A DNA stretch of 64,000 nucleotides from Anthracocystis setariae (lineage: Eukaryota; Basidiomycota; Ustilaginomycetes; Ustilaginales; Ustilaginaceae): contig CAKMXJ010000003.1 of NCBI GenBank assembly GCA_928724745.1, positions 1,426,001 to 1,490,000 of the forward strand, read 5' to 3'. Numbering within the stretch: the stretch's first letter is position 1; each line of letters starts with the position of its first letter. Shown in pieces: positions 44,921 through 56,843 of this stretch. The position numbers and the translations under genes are program-made. The notes beneath the pieces were generated by a model. The model was not told the origin of the DNA and searched no databases. It worked only from the letters and a program-made list of their open reading frames with translations.

Positions 44921-46583
44921 TTAGCGCCCGCCGCCGGTCATGTCGCGAGCCAGAAGCGTGGCAAACGTAAGATAGCTCGTATGGCCTCGCATCTGCAGTA
45001 TTGACCAATCCAGTGGATCAAAGCACACCCCCCAAAAAAAGGCAATCGAGTCAATGTCCAAGCTCACTGATCGGGAGAGTTGACAAGATACATACCTCAT
45101 AGTATGGTCTGGAATAGACGGTTGCTGCTTGGATAGGTTGGTTCTGTTGTGTCTTTTGCTGCATCATGCGCGCCTTCTTCTTGGTAACTGCGATGCCCTC
45201 CTGTACACCTCGCTCGTAGGCACTCTCTGCATCTTTGTCTTTCGCATCACCATTTTGTAGCTGTCCATCCTTCTCGCCATCGTGCCCTTCGACATCCTCT
45301 TGCTGAGCTTTGCGTTTCAAACTCGAACTCTCGGTAACCTCAACTGACGCACTGACCTCCGCCATGCTAGCGTCGCCATGGGCATCCGCATCAGCTGGCG
45401 TAGAAACGTCCTCGACACCTGCCTGTGCTTTAGCACTGCGTGCCTTTTCGATCTGAATGAGCCGTCTTGTCTCTTTGCGTTTCTCAACCACCCTGATGCG
45501 GTTGATGGCCTCGTCGATGCTCACTTCAGGACCGGCAGCCGAGAGACTCTCGTGGGTGCGCACGAGCGACTCGAACGTCTCTACATCGGTGAAGCCGTGC
45601 TCGTTGAGTGCAGTGACGGTTTTGAGCACTTGCTCGATGCACGGAGAAAAGCAACAGATCCTCGTCACGATATCGCGACGCAACGCTTGCACGGCATGGC
45701 CCACCGCTTCCCATGGCGCCGGAAGATCAAGGAACACCGAGTCAGCCGCATTGCTAAGGCCAAAGCCATCCTTGCAGACATTGCGATGATTGAGAACGAT
45801 CACCTTGTCCATGCCGTGCGCAGCAAACTCTGCTCTGGCCTTGTCAGCACGTGGCTCGTGGAATTCAAAACTCCACAGCCTGCCATGTTCTTCCGGTACA
45901 TGAGGATTGGTGTCTTGCATGGTCGCCGAGGCGCTGGGTTCGCTATGAGAGGTTTCTTCGGTTGCGCCGTCGTCGTTGGGAGTCGCTGCAGCTTCGTCCG
46001 ACTCACGAGGCTGTCCACGGCCTCGGGACAAGTTTTGCTGCAGACGATTTGGTAGCCCGCCCCAGTTGCGAGGTACTTGCATCTGTGGCTCGCTCTCACT
46101 TTGACCGTTGGCCTTGTGGCTGAATGCGGAGGCAGCCTTGTTGGCGCGACCGACGGTACGAGCGATGAAATGGCTGAAGCTACCGGAACCGGTTCCTGCT
46201 TCAATGACACGGCTTCCTGGACCCATGTTGAGCTTCATGGAGATGAACGACATGTCTGGTGCATAGAGGATTTGAGTTCGATGCGGCAGAGCCAGAGTCC
46301 ACAGCTCGGGCGTAGGTCGAAGCAGGTAGACGTAACCTCGTCCGTTCTTGGAGATCATCTTGCTACCATACGGCATCCCAACCATGTCTTGGTGAGGAAA
46401 GTGTCCAAACATGTTGGAAACATGTTCGCCAGGGGTTACGGTGAGAGGCATGGGGGTCTTGTCTCTTGAAGCAAAGAAGATGATCAGATCTCCGGCCTTG
46501 ATGTAAGCATCGCTACCTCTACCGCTGCGCGAGCTCGAGGGCAGCGATGGCGTCGAAGTGGAGGCGACAGTTGCTGCCGACAT
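44921..46583 (-). CDS. TRM61: tRNA (adenine-58-N1)-methyltransferase catalytic subunit TRM61
   Basis: Two exons, 46583-45096 and 44992-44921, give 519 aa. With TRM6 it forms the enzyme that methylates A58 of tRNAs, including initiator tRNA-Met. Residues 25-125 hold the N-terminal barrel (AGDLIIFFASRD, then PHQDMVGMPYGSK). The SAM-binding motif is VIEAGTGSGSFSHF at 126-139, and LDLPAPWEAV is the conserved motif IV region. The intron (45095-44993, 103 bp, GTATGT..CAG) precedes the last exon, which encodes MRGHTSYLTFATLL, the family's typical C-terminus. Low-complexity inserts rich in Ser/Glu (about 165-230) and a charged segment (about 385-460) make it longer than yeast TRM61 (383 aa). It starts 27 bp downstream of an AT microsatellite. 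Confidence 0.94.
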
Positions 46584-46608
46584 TGCGTTCGACCCAGCTC
46601 TATATATG

Positions 46609-46642
<34 letters not shown>

Positions 46643-47770
46643 CTAAGCCTTGTTGCGAATGATTTGATTCGGCCCACTTGTCGTCTGTGTGCTACGCCTT
46701 GCTTCAGGATGGACGCTGCGATGGTACTTGTGGAACAGGTGGGCTGCAAGCTCGGCGGTGAGATAGGGTTCACCAACGCCAACGATTGACTGTATGCTCT
46801 CAGATTGTCAAAAGTTCCAAAATAATTTAATTCTTGCACATTTTCCAGAAATGCGCAAAAAGTCAAAGAGCGACTCCCGAGAAAAAAAAATGGACAGCTT
46901 AACATCGAAAATAATAAAAGTCTTTCGCACGAATCTTGTTATAATACCCCCCAATGCCGCCGCAAAGTCAAGCAGAAGAAGGACGGCAGCTGACGCGTTA
47001 AAGCTCCTTTCTTTTCCATCCTTGTCTTAAATGCGACGAGTGAGGCCGCACCAGTGTTGGCAGTGAAAAGACATGATGTGAAGAAAATTTATTGAGAGTG
47101 GCCGGCTGCATACTGTGACTGTGACTAGTGCGACTACACCACATCTTTCACTACAACAAGCATCCAAGAAGAAAAACGCCGAGCGTGCTTGATCACTAGT
47201 CTCGCCCTTCTTTCGATCTCTCGTCACGATCACCCCCCCTCCCCGCATTATTCAGCTCCACCCAACATCAGCCAGCCGCCCAACCTGGCCGTCGAAATTG
47301 GTGCACCGAGCATACACCGCAACGAGGACCCCGCTGCCTAGGTGAATCTGTGCACTGGCTAGACAAAGTCGAGTTCACCGTTCCTTTGCTTTTCTTCCGT
47401 CTTGCGCTCGCCGTCGGGTGGCCCATGGGGGCTTGACCTCATCGTCATCGTTCACTTGATCCTCGCTGGCATCATCGAGCAACATCAAATTCGAGCAACA
47501 CAACCATCCAGGCCTTCGTCTCCATCAAGCAAAAGTCAAGCTCAGCGCATACTCCACTTGAGCTGGCTACCTTGATGCTGCCGGTCAATACGTTGTCCCT
47601 CTGTTCTCTACACTGGACCCGCTCGTAGCATCTGCAGCTGCTCCATCGTCGAATGTCTTGGCTTCCGTTCTTGGAGCTACCTTCCCTTTCACCACTACTT
47701 TGTCCAAGCCTCTCGAAACGGCCCGGGTTGACGGACCCTTGACAACACCGTTCATTCGAGTCACTCCATT
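46584..47770. promoter_or_regulatory. Divergent upstream region of TRM61 and the PAS-GATA gene
   Basis: About 1.2 kb shared by two genes transcribed away from each other. It contains the AT microsatellite at the TRM61 side. No gene is seen. Confidence 0.5.
46611..46640. repeat. (AT)15 microsatellite
   Basis: Fifteen AT dinucleotides, preceded by TATATATGTT, 28 bp upstream of the TRM61 start codon. It may form part of the promoter or leader. Confidence 0.93.
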
Positions 47771-50700
47771 ATGACCGCCGAGACAACAGTCGACACTCTG
47801 CTCGACACGTCGGATCCATCATCACCCAAGCTGTCGGAATTTCTCGTCACAGATAGCATGCAGGAAGATGACGTCGTCTCAGCACCGGCAACACATCCTT
47901 CCCAAGTAACACCAGCCGACCACGATATCTCCATGTCTTCCGTCCACGTGCCTGACGAAGCCACTCTGGCGGCGGCCGCTGCTGCTGCTATGGCGGCTGC
48001 TGCTGCTGCTGCTGCTGCTGCTCAGGGCCACGTATCCGGATTACAGCAGCAGACCGTTCCGAACGCCGATGTCGATGGTGTCGATGATCTCAATTCGTAT
48101 CTGCTTGCAGCCGCCGCCGCTTCCGTCCACGCACAACAGCACCATGCCGATGACCTCCACAAAGCACAGTCAGAAGACAGCTTCGACTCTACCGCCACGC
48201 CAGTGCCTAACAGCATCTACACCAATGGCACATCGGTCAACGGCTCGGAAGATGAAGATACGCGCGCTGCAGTTCACGATTCATGCCACAGATATACTGG
48301 CGATCCGACCCCTTTTCCTCTTCCAATAGGCAAGCGCACACCAGGCGGATGCGCTGAGCTGGCTGTAGAACGTCCACTCGACGATGGTCCCTTGACGGAG
48401 GCCAGCGTCGAGCTCGGCAAGACACGCTGCTATTGGGCATTGCTATCAGCCGAGCAGTCGAACGGTGGAGAACCAACGGGCGAGAAGCTTCGATTCGTCT
48501 ACCTTGATCCCGTCCTTCAAAACCACGCGGCTGAGCAAGCTACCAGTCTGGTAGGCTCCAACTTTTACGATTACGTTCATCCAGAAGAGCGCGATCGTGT
48601 GTCGGACGATATGCAAAAGATCGTCGAGAGCCGCACCTTGTTCGGCAGTGTCACCCGCTGTCGTTACTCTCGTCTTCCCCGCATCCGCGAGCTGCTTGGC
48701 GCCTTCAATCCGCCACGAGATCCCGATGCAGACAAGTATGTGGAAGATGACAACTTCGTGGCCATCGACATCGTCATCAACTGGATCGGAGACGGCATGC
48801 TTTTGTGCTTCTTCCATGCCATCATCGACAAGGCCGACAATGACAACGATGAACAGCATCAGTCCGATTGGACCAACTGGTGTGGCACACCTTCGCGCAG
48901 TTTCTCTCTACGCCAATGCGATACGCTCTGGAAGCAAATCAAAGCTACTCCTAGAGAACCAACCGCCGATTCTGGCCCTCTCCATGTCTTTCAAGTGATC
49001 GAGGCCGGCGTCGATGGCAGAGTGCTGCTCAGTTGGCCGCCCCCTCGCCTCTTTCGCCGCGATGTCGACGCGCAACTCGTGACGCAATCCGATACCTTTG
49101 CTTTCCAGGACGGCTCCTACTTTGCCGATGACTTTGCACGCCTTGCACAGGGGGTGTCCATCGCACCCGGCTCATCTTCGCTTTCCGACGCCAACACGAG
49201 TTGCACGAGACGTTTCCGTGCCAAACACACCTTGACCACCGAAGGCAAGCTTCGCAGCATCGAGAGCGTCTTGATCCCGTACGGAAGTGTCATTCTCGCG
49301 TGCTTCCACACTACCTTCCAGCAGCAATTGCCGCCTCCGGATCCCAAGCTGGTGATGCAGGCGCGTGCAACACTGCAAGCACACACGGAACGACGCAAAG
49401 CGGAAGACGAAGGTTCGCACGATGCTCCGAGCAAGCGCCCGCGAACCGAAGAAGGTTCATCACAGGTCGAATCAGCTGTTAGCGAATCCCAACATCCGTC
49501 CAACAGCCCTGCAACAAGCGTCGCGGCGAAGACGGAGCCGGAAGTTGCAGCCTCGGCGACTAAGGCGCCAGAGCGTGCCTCTCCAGCAACCAACGGATCG
49601 CATCCTGAGACGGGCGCGAAAGCGCAAAGTGCTGCGAATGGACATGCATCTAAGACGGCGAGCTCGAAGCTCAAGACCGAATCGAGCGGCATCTTGGCGA
49701 ATCCCAGTCTGCTGTATGCGAGTGCCCCGGCCAAGCCTCCCGCCACGCCTGCCAACAGTGCCCGTCCTCTGACTGAACGCAACGCTGCTAATACTACGCA
49801 GAATGGCTCCAGCGCACACTCTGCTTCAGGAGCCGACTCCCCCACCTCGTCTCAGAACAAGGCCTGCACGGGCTGTGGCAAGATCAACAGTCCAGAATGG
49901 AGGCGAGGACCGTCAGGTCACAAAACGCTGTGCAACGCTTGTGGTCTACGATACGCCCGTTCCCTCACGCGCCGCAAGAAGAAGAAGGGCAAGGATGGTG
50001 AGGTGGAGTTCATCGAACCCACGGGAGACCCTAGCGTTGTGCCCAAAAGTCGGGGTGGAGGTGGCGGCAGTCTTCCCGGTGTTCATCGAAAAAACAGCAA
50101 GAAGAGGAAGGAGGAGGAAGCTGCCAAGGCGGCGGCGGCCTCGAGTACGGCTGCCACCTCGACAGTGGCTCCGGCGCCTTCAGCAACTGCGACCACCAAC
50201 AATCCTCCTGCTGCACGGGCGGCTTCGACGGCTGCGAGCACTTCGCCAGCCACTGCGACTCAGAGCCCCGCCACTACGCCCGCGGCATCCTTGCCTGCGT
50301 CACCTGCGGTCAAGGAAAAAGCCCGAGTCGTTGCGTTACCAGCAACTGACGGTGTTGTCAAAGCCGAACCCATCGGTTCCACTCCTGCGGCCGTCAAGGG
50401 TGCAGGTTCGTCTGCTTCGACGGTGGCTACCGACCCAACGCATTCGATTGCAGTGTCGATTGCGCTCGACTTGATGGCTCACGCCACGTCGTCGGTTACT
50501 TCCCTCGACGCTGCTGATGCCATGTCGCTGCCCGTTTCGGACGCGATCAGTCGAGCCATCGCAGCGACGATCGGCAGCACCAGTGGCGCCGACAGTCTCG
50601 TGACTTCGCAAGCGCTCTCATCGGCGTCAGAAGATACACCCGGCATCACCGTTCCTGTCATCGACTCGACGCCGACCACGGACGTAGTCACAGCAAGTGG

Positions 50701-50854
50701 CAAGAACGATGCGGTCGGATCACCACCGTCCACCCTTGATGAGGCGTCTGGTCTGGATTTGTCTCACGCCCTCACCGCTGATGCGATCAGAGCGGCGGCT
50801 CAAGCGGCAATCGCTCAAGGTGTCGTCGAGACAGGTGAACATTCCGAGCCTTGA
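47771..50854 (+). CDS. PAS-GATA transcription factor, WC-2-like
   Basis: 1,027 aa in one exon; start is the first in-frame ATG. A PAS-like region lies at about 218-357 ([20 protein letters not shown], then [18 protein letters not shown], then [20 protein letters not shown]). A single GATA-type zinc finger has Cys699, Cys702, Cys721 and Cys724 (C-X2-C-X18-C-X2-[19 protein letters not shown], then [12 protein letters not shown]), followed by a basic RRKKKKGK segment. PAS plus one X18 GATA finger is the architecture of WC-2, the partner of the WC-1 blue-light receptor. I see no LOV flavin motif, as expected for WC-2. Poly-Ala stretches (about 57-84) and a long Ala/Ser/Thr/Pro-rich C-terminus are low complexity. 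Another PAS-GATA regulator remains possible. Confidence 0.82.
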   Translation: MTAETTVDTLLDTSDPSSPKLSEFLVTDSMQEDDVVSAPATHPSQVTPADHDISMSSVHVPDEATLAAAAAAAMAAAAAAAAAAQGHVSGLQQQTVPNADVDGVDDLNSYLLAAAAASVHAQQHHADDLHKAQSEDSFDSTATPVPNSIYTNGTSVNGSEDEDTRAAVHDSCHRYTGDPTPFPLPIGKRTPGGCAELAVERPLDDGPLTEASVELGKTRCYWALLSAEQSNGGEPTGEKLRFVYLDPVLQNHAAEQATSLVGSNFYDYVHPEERDRVSDDMQKIVESRTLFGSVTRCRYSRLPRIRELLGAFNPPRDPDADKYVEDDNFVAIDIVINWIGDGMLLCFFHAIIDKADNDNDEQHQSDWTNWCGTPSRSFSLRQCDTLWKQIKATPREPTADSGPLHVFQVIEAGVDGRVLLSWPPPRLFRRDVDAQLVTQSDTFAFQDGSYFADDFARLAQGVSIAPGSSSLSDANTSCTRRFRAKHTLTTEGKLRSIESVLIPYGSVILACFHTTFQQQLPPPDPKLVMQARATLQAHTERRKAEDEGSHDAPSKRPRTEEGSSQVESAVSESQHPSNSPATSVAAKTEPEVAASATKAPERASPATNGSHPETGAKAQSAANGHASKTASSKLKTESSGILANPSLLYASAPAKPPATPANSARPLTERNAANTTQNGSSAHSASGADSPTSSQNKACTGCGKINSPEWRRGPSGHKTLCNACGLRYARSLTRRKKKKGKDGEVEFIEPTGDPSVVPKSRGGGGGSLPGVHRKNSKKRKEEEAAKAAAASSTAATSTVAPAPSATATTNNPPAARAASTAASTSPATATQSPATTPAASLPASPAVKEKARVVALPATDGVVKAEPIGSTPAAVKGAGSSASTVATDPTHSIAVSIALDLMAHATSSVTSLDAADAMSLPVSDAISRAIAATIGSTSGADSLVTSQALSSASEDTPGITVPVIDSTPTTDVVTASGKNDAVGSPPSTLDEASGLDLSHALTADAIRAAAQAAIAQGVVETGEHSEP

Positions 50855-51146
50855 TCTGTTCATCCAACAAGTTCTTTTCCAATCCAAAAGGGGGAGTCAA
50901 GCACTCCTCCACCCCCACACACGATCGGTGGGTTTCGTTTGTACACTAATTTCTCCCCTCCACCCTTCTCCCATACGCCCTGCTGATGGGGCTGATGTAC
51001 TTTCTCAATGTGACTTTATATTGTAATTTTATTCGTTCTCCCTGCCTGCCCGCAACCATGCATGTCTGCTCGAGTCAAGATGACTTGGTGTTGTAAAATC
51101 TAATCTGTTGGGGCCAGGATTCAAGTGGTGGTGAGGAATTGCACGA

Positions 51147-51178
<32 letters not shown>

Positions 51179-51319
51179 CGCGTGATTTTTCACGATGCTC
51201 TTTGAAGGTCGCGAGTCAAACCAAACGGACACACGAAAGTCATAGAAAAAAAAAAAAACCTTGATGAATTGAGAGCATACACATGGGAACGTCTAACGGA
51301 ATGTCCAAAAAGGCAAGGG
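50855..51319. other. Convergent region between the PAS-GATA and kinesin genes
   Basis: About 465 bp containing the 3' ends of two facing genes. It holds a 28-nt T run (51151-51178) and an A run near 51245-51257, plausible termination-linked sequence for either strand. No gene is seen. Confidence 0.55.
51151..51178. repeat. Poly(T) run of 28
   Basis: Uninterrupted homopolymer in the convergent 3' region; its length may be inexact in the assembly. Confidence 0.9.
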
Positions 51320-54300
51320 TTAGATGTAGTAAGCGGAAGCATTTGTGCCTCTACGCTTTGTCGGGGTGTCTTGCGACGCAGCCGCCGTCATATACGCATC
51401 TACGTTGAACTTGGTCTTGTTGGATTCGACCCTGGGACTGGACTTGAGTAGTTTGAGGTCCATCTCGATTGTCTTCCTGGGCTTCCTTTTCGACGGCGAC
51501 ATGCTGTTGCCGCTTTGCGGCAGGGGGAGGGGGGAAGGTGAAGCGGTGGACCAAGTGGTGTTCGCGTACACGGTTGGTAGTGGTTTAGTAGGCGAGCTGA
51601 GGGGGGGACGGTTGTACGTGTGTGCACCATAATAGGGCTCGTTGTTATGTGCATCCGAAAGAGCGAGATGCGTAGTCCGCGGCAGACCGGTATCACCTCG
51701 ATGCTTTCGACGAGGCGAGACGTAGCGTTCGATACCGAATGTATCTTCATTCTCCGCATCCGAGATCGGCGGAGACTGCGCTCCACTGCTGCTCTGATTC
51801 TGAACCACGAGTTGTTGGATCAACTCAGCCTGAGCCTTCATCCTTTCCTTCCACGATGCCACCGACTTTTCCAAATCAGCCATGATGGCGCGCTGCGATG
51901 CAATCACCCCGTTCAACCGCTCGATCTCTTCCCTCTCCGCCTTTGCACTCCCACTCCCACCCGAAGCGATATTCGAACGTCCAGGCGAAACAGCAGCTTC
52001 ATGACCCAACAGCACACTCCTCGTTGCCAACGCGGTCGTACTTGGCGACGCCGGCGTTGACCCGTCCCCACCTGCCTGATACCTTCTATACTCCTTGACC
52101 GAACCGGTTCGACCCAACCCCAACCCCGACCCCGACGTCGGTGTGGTGCCCGTCGAAGTGGGTCTCAACTTGGATCCTCCCACCGCGACCGCCAACCCCG
52201 CCTCCGAAGGCACAGGTAACGACCTCGCCACCGTACTCAACGCTTCCACCGTCCTCTTCCTCTCGGCCGAAACCTCCCTCTCCAGCACCTCGATCCTCTC
52301 GTTAGCTCGCTTCAACTTGGAATCGAGCATCCCGACCTTGTTCGCTTCCTGCTCCCTCGCTGTCGCTGCGGCACGCAGTTTCGCCAGCTCGACTTGAAGC
52401 ATCTGACGTTCTTCCTCGGACTGGCTGAGCTCGTCGCGGACTGTGGCGAGTTGGCGCAGAGTGTCGGTGGGTGATTGTGGCAGTGGTTTGGCCGCCAACT
52501 CTTGTCGAGTGCGTTCGAGTTCGGTACGCAGACTGACCAGTTGGGTTTCGCGATCGACGAGGTCGGCTTCGAGCTGGGCCAGATGCGCCGACTTGCTCTG
52601 TTTACCCTGAACGAGGTTTCGGAACTGCGCATCGACATCGTCTTGCTCCTCTTCGGCTGATGCTACCTTCTTCTGCAGTTCAGCAGCGGTAGCCTTGACT
52701 GCAGCCAACTCGACTTGGAGCGTGTGATTGACCTTCTCAGCCTCCCTTGCCTGTTGCTGCGCCCGGGACGATGCCAACCTATACTCCTGCACACTCCTCT
52801 TCGCCACCTCGAGTTCCGCCTCGAAGCTCTCCTTGGCCTCCACCGCCTCGCGTTCCTTCTCGGCCAACTGGTGCGTAAGCGCGTCGATCCGACTCTGCGC
52901 TGCCTTCTCTTCATCCCCCGCCCTCGCCTTGGCAACCAACTTCAATAACCGATTCGCCTCCTGCTCCTCAATCAACTTGCGCTTATTCTCCCTCGCCTTC
53001 TCCTGCTCCTTCAGCGCAATCCCTCTCGCCTCATCCCTCTCCTCCTTAAGCCTATCGTACGCCACTTCGGCCTCATCCAGCTCCTCCTCATTCACCCGGA
53101 TCGCTTCGTGCAGCTCGGCTTGACGCGAATCGCGCGCCTTGAGTTCCGCCTGGTGCGCATCGATCAGCGTCTGGCGCGACTCGATCTGCTGTCGAAGCTG
53201 ACGACGCAGTGCCGCGAGTTCGACTTCGAGCTCGAACGGTTTCACGCCACTCAACGTTGTTGAATCGGAGGGAGCTACGGCGGGGATGGAGAAGAGGGAG
53301 AAATCGCTCATTCGGGGTCCACGACGTGCCAGCGCCGATGCATGTGCCGTTCGCCCCCGCACAGGCGTACCCGGTCCCGCGATGGCGTTCCCCTCCAAAG
53401 CGTCTGCCGCCACACTGTGACTGGTGAGGATGAGACGCGTGAGGTGCTCGATCTGTTGCTTGAGATGCATACGTTTCTTCTGCATATCATCGACCTCCTT
53501 CTGCGCCGCTTGTTTCTGCTGGTTTAGCTCCTCGATCTTGTGCTTATCTTGCGCGGAGAGCTCCGGACCGACGATGGCGGTGGCGATCGGAGCGTCGTTG
53601 GGGTTGGGCGAGGGGGATGAGGCGTTGGCTTGGAGCTTGGCACGAAGCGCATCGAGTTCCTTCCTATACTTCTGCAGCAGCGCCTTGTCATCCATCGCTG
53701 TTCCCTTCTTGGCTGTGGTTACGACGAGCTTGCAACGCTTTCCGAACTTGAGCGTCGAAAGCGTCTCGTTGGCATGCTCCGTATCGGGGCTGAGCGTGCA
53801 AATCACCGCGATGCGGGCATTCCCAGACAACGACGTCTGCAGGATCCTCGTCAGTTTCGAATCGCGGTAGGGAATATGTGCATCGCCGGTCTCGGACGGC
53901 TCGGTCAACTTTCCAATCACCGTACCGAGCGTTAGGAGAGACTTGTTGATGAAAGCGCCCTCTTTTCTCCTCTCGACTTGGCTTGCGGCGCGTTCGGAAC
54001 CTGCCAGATCGATCAGGTTGAGCTGACTGATCCTCACCTCCTTTCCGACCGAAAGTGCATGTCGAGCGCGCGATTCGATGGTGAGTTGAAACACGCAGTG
54101 CGAACGTGACGACCGTTCGTTCCAGTCGGTAGCACCAACGTGACGTTCATCCTGACCACGCTGGAGCAGATCGAGCACGGTATCGGCATCGGTGACGATT
54201 TCCTCGCGCAAACCGGTGATGAGCACACGCCCCTGTTTCTGGTCCTCGATGATACGAAGTGTCGACGACTGGGATTGACCCGCAGAATGGGTGGAACCAC

Positions 54301-55645
54301 CTTTGATCGGCGAGGCGGGTCGGTCGGTGGTTTCTAGCGACACGCCCGAACCGGTCAAATCCGGCAGAGGCGCCAACAAATCCTTGAGCGTTTCGTTGTA
54401 GATCTCAAGATAACTGACACGGAGCAAGAACTCACGATCTGGCTCTTGCTCGATCATGTTGAAAACCTGCTGAACCGCACGTGGGATCACGCCTGGTTCG
54501 TGATCGCTACCAGACATAGTATGCGTCTTACCACTTCCCGTCTGACCATACGCGAATACGGTGCCATTGTACCCGTCCATCGCTGCGCGAACGATGGGAG
54601 CGATGTGAGAGTGGTACATATCGTCGGTCGTCTGTTCGCCCGTGATGAGTTTATCAAACTGGAAGTGGTATGTGGAAGACGAGGCGTCGTCGCTATCGAG
54701 TTCGTGAACCGAAGCCATGGCGATCGAGCCACCTGCCCCTGCGCGCTCGGACGACGAGGTCCTCTTGGCAATAGCAGGATGATGCTCAGTAGGCACGATT
54801 TGATTTTTGCTCGAGTCGCAATTCCAAACCGCGCGATCAGCATCGTTGGAAGACGAAGCGCGACAAGGTCGCATACGAACGCAAACGACCACATTCTGTT
54901 TCGACTCGCCACAAGATGCCGACGCAATCGTCTCTGCCGGCTTGGACGGCAACGACGTTGAAGACCAAGACCCATCCTCACTGACGGTAGCCAGACTTGG
55001 CTCTGTAGTGGTGTCGTCCACAGAAGCGGTACTGCCGGCAGCATTCTTGTCGGATGTGGAAGAGGGCTTTGTGAAGGGGGAGGATTTGGCGGCGGAGCCC
55101 ACCTTGGCCTTCTTGGCCATGGCTGCAACGTTCGAGCTTCGATTCACTGAGGATGCAGGATGAACAACGCTGGAGCGACGATTTGATGGAGTAGGTGAGG
55201 ACTGGGCGTTGATGGTGGTGGTGGCGCTGGATGTGCGTGGAGAGCTTAGGAGAGTGGCTGTGCGAGGTGAAGTGGGCGCATGGGGACGTCTGTTGCGCGG
55301 AGAAGAGGTGGTATCGGATGCAAGAACAGTTGTTGGCTTGCTCGGCTCTGAATTTGGTGTGGCAGTAGGTGAGTTGGAAAGGCAAGGCTCGGAAGGGAGT
55401 GTAGAAAGTGAAGTGGTTGCCGAGATACCAGAGGACAGGGAGGAGGAAGTCGAAACGGTAGACTGCGCTTGCAGGAGCGAAAGGATGCTACTGTTACTGG
55501 CACTTGAAGGAAGTGACTCTGCGGTAGAAAGTGCACAAGGGGCCGAGGTAGCGGAAGGGAGTCGCTTGGTGGCTGAAGAGGAAAAGGGGGAAGAGGTTGG
55601 ACTGGGAGTGGCAGCGGATGAAGCGGAGGATCGGAAACGGAACAT
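51320..55645 (-). CDS. Kinesin motor protein, N-terminal motor with long coiled coil (kinesin-7 type likely)
   Basis: 1,441 aa in one exon, from the first in-frame ATG (55645). Residues 1-245 are Ser/Thr/Pro-rich. The motor spans about 248-635: NVVVCVRMRP, P-loop FAYGQTGSGKTHTM (near 368), switch I NERSSRSH, switch II NLIDLAGSERA, and IPYRDSKLTRIL. It carries an insert after the first strand. Long heptad-rich coiled coils follow (about 660-1230, Glu/Lys/Gln/Leu), then a Ser/Pro-rich tail. The motor at the N-terminus implies plus-end movement. The insert-containing motor and FAYGQTGSGKTHTM signature suit kinesin-7 (CENP-E/Kip2), but I cannot exclude another family without an alignment. Expected in the cytoplasm on microtubules. 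Confidence 0.88.
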   Translation of the reverse strand: MFRFRSSASSAATPSPTSSPFSSSATKRLPSATSAPCALSTAESLPSSASNSSILSLLQAQSTVSTSSSLSSGISATTSLSTLPSEPCLSNSPTATPNSEPSKPTTVLASDTTSSPRNRRPHAPTSPRTATLLSSPRTSSATTTINAQSSPTPSNRRSSVVHPASSVNRSSNVAAMAKKAKVGSAAKSSPFTKPSSTSDKNAAGSTASVDDTTTEPSLATVSEDGSWSSTSLPSKPAETIASASCGESKQNVVVCVRMRPCRASSSNDADRAVWNCDSSKNQIVPTEHHPAIAKRTSSSERAGAGGSIAMASVHELDSDDASSSTYHFQFDKLITGEQTTDDMYHSHIAPIVRAAMDGYNGTVFAYGQTGSGKTHTMSGSDHEPGVIPRAVQQVFNMIEQEPDREFLLRVSYLEIYNETLKDLLAPLPDLTGSGVSLETTDRPASPIKGGSTHSAGQSQSSTLRIIEDQKQGRVLITGLREEIVTDADTVLDLLQRGQDERHVGATDWNERSSRSHCVFQLTIESRARHALSVGKEVRISQLNLIDLAGSERAASQVERRKEGAFINKSLLTLGTVIGKLTEPSETGDAHIPYRDSKLTRILQTSLSGNARIAVICTLSPDTEHANETLSTLKFGKRCKLVVTTAKKGTAMDDKALLQKYRKELDALRAKLQANASSPSPNPNDAPIATAIVGPELSAQDKHKIEELNQQKQAAQKEVDDMQKKRMHLKQQIEHLTRLILTSHSVAADALEGNAIAGPGTPVRGRTAHASALARRGPRMSDFSLFSIPAVAPSDSTTLSGVKPFELEVELAALRRQLRQQIESRQTLIDAHQAELKARDSRQAELHEAIRVNEEELDEAEVAYDRLKEERDEARGIALKEQEKARENKRKLIEEQEANRLLKLVAKARAGDEEKAAQSRIDALTHQLAEKEREAVEAKESFEAELEVAKRSVQEYRLASSRAQQQAREAEKVNHTLQVELAAVKATAAELQKKVASAEEEQDDVDAQFRNLVQGKQSKSAHLAQLEADLVDRETQLVSLRTELERTRQELAAKPLPQSPTDTLRQLATVRDELSQSEEERQMLQVELAKLRAAATAREQEANKVGMLDSKLKRANERIEVLEREVSAERKRTVEALSTVARSLPVPSEAGLAVAVGGSKLRPTSTGTTPTSGSGLGLGRTGSVKEYRRYQAGGDGSTPASPSTTALATRSVLLGHEAAVSPGRSNIASGGSGSAKAEREEIERLNGVIASQRAIMADLEKSVASWKERMKAQAELIQQLVVQNQSSSGAQSPPISDAENEDTFGIERYVSPRRKHRGDTGLPRTTHLALSDAHNNEPYYGAHTYNRPPLSSPTKPLPTVYANTTWSTASPSPLPLPQSGNSMSPSKRKPRKTIEMDLKLLKSSPRVESNKTKFNVDAYMTAAASQDTPTKRRGTNASAYYI

Positions 55646-56843
55646 TATGCAAAGTGGAGCTCTGAGCTCGTGTGACAAATACAGGTAACGAGCTTAGGCA
55701 CCAAAGAGTCGTTACAGCTACAGTATAGACCAGCTACTACTGATGGCGAACGAGCTTAATGATGAATTAGGAGGCTACCGAGGTGGAAATTGTTCGACAA
55801 CGGAGCTGGAATCCAAGCAAGATCTTGCAGATGCAAAGCTCGCCGATGCAGGAAGGGGGATGCAGTGGGGCACAGGAGGATATGAGATGCAAGTGGCTTG
55901 ATACCGTGGTGGGGTGAAGAGAGAGAGAGGGTAAGATATGGTGGTAGAAGTATGCATCAACCCCGAAAGGGTGGAATGGATGAGATAGCTCAATTTGGTT
56001 TGGGTGCGGCTCTGTTTGACATGAGCGCTATCGCCTGTTGGCTGCACTCGACATACTGTACACCAAAGGCATCACAGCACACAGTGTTGATGTTGAGTCA
56101 ATCTCCATCCAATAATGCATCATCCAACGCGTTCACTGCACGTGGTTTCAAACACTGCGCCTTGTTGCTTGCTAGCGATGTAACAGTTGATTTCGTCCTC
56201 CCTTGTCACCCTTTCCTCGAGTCTTTGGCAATGTCATTGTGGTCCTTCTTGATGGACGCAGCTGTGGGAATGCTATAGTCTCGCTGACAGTCCAAGTGAA
56301 AGAGATGGAGCCAGAGTGGTTTCACCATGAAACCAACCATCGCAGTTTCATCCTCGACCCAGCACGTGATGCCAACTGTCGCGCTTCACGTCTTTTGCCG
56401 AATAGTCGAGTGTCACTTTATTGACTCGACACCAAACCAAAACTCGCCAGTACAGCACAGTACAGTACAGTACAGCACAGCACAGTACAATAGTGCCGAC
56501 TGCTGTAGTCATGACAGTAGTATCGCTATTCAACGCCCAGCTCACCTATGCGCATGCACACATAGCTTGTTCTGCGCCCAATCGTGTAGAACCCTGCTTG
56601 AGTGTACAGTCAAAATCTAATATATCGACTGCATTCCGCCCTTGCCTATTCTGGTTGTCCAGCCAACCAGCCAACCTTGTGGAACAACACGCCAGCCCGT
56701 CGCCAACTTGACCATCTTCCATAACATATCAGCCGCTATCTTGTCATTCAATCCCGTTCCAATTCCATCGCCTCAATCTATTCGTACCTAGTGTCATCCA
56801 GAACAGCTTGCAACGCTGTCCAAGGCGCTGTCAGCACGCCACG
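55646..56843. promoter_or_regulatory. Divergent upstream region of the kinesin and GBD/FH3 genes
   Basis: About 1.2 kb between two genes transcribed away from each other. It contains TACAGTA at 55719, TACTGTA at 56054 and a large CAGTA/CAGCA array. No gene is seen. Confidence 0.5.
56449..56490. repeat. (CAGTA/CAGCA)8 pentamer array
   Basis: About eight consecutive pentamers, mostly CAGTA with several CAGCA, including exact TACAGTA heptamers at 56461 and 56466. It is the longest such array in the window. Confidence 0.9.

Noticed and set aside
55646..55678. Upstream extension of the kinesin frame
   Set aside because: It begins with TTG; the first ATG is at 55645 and has the sequence MFRFRSS.
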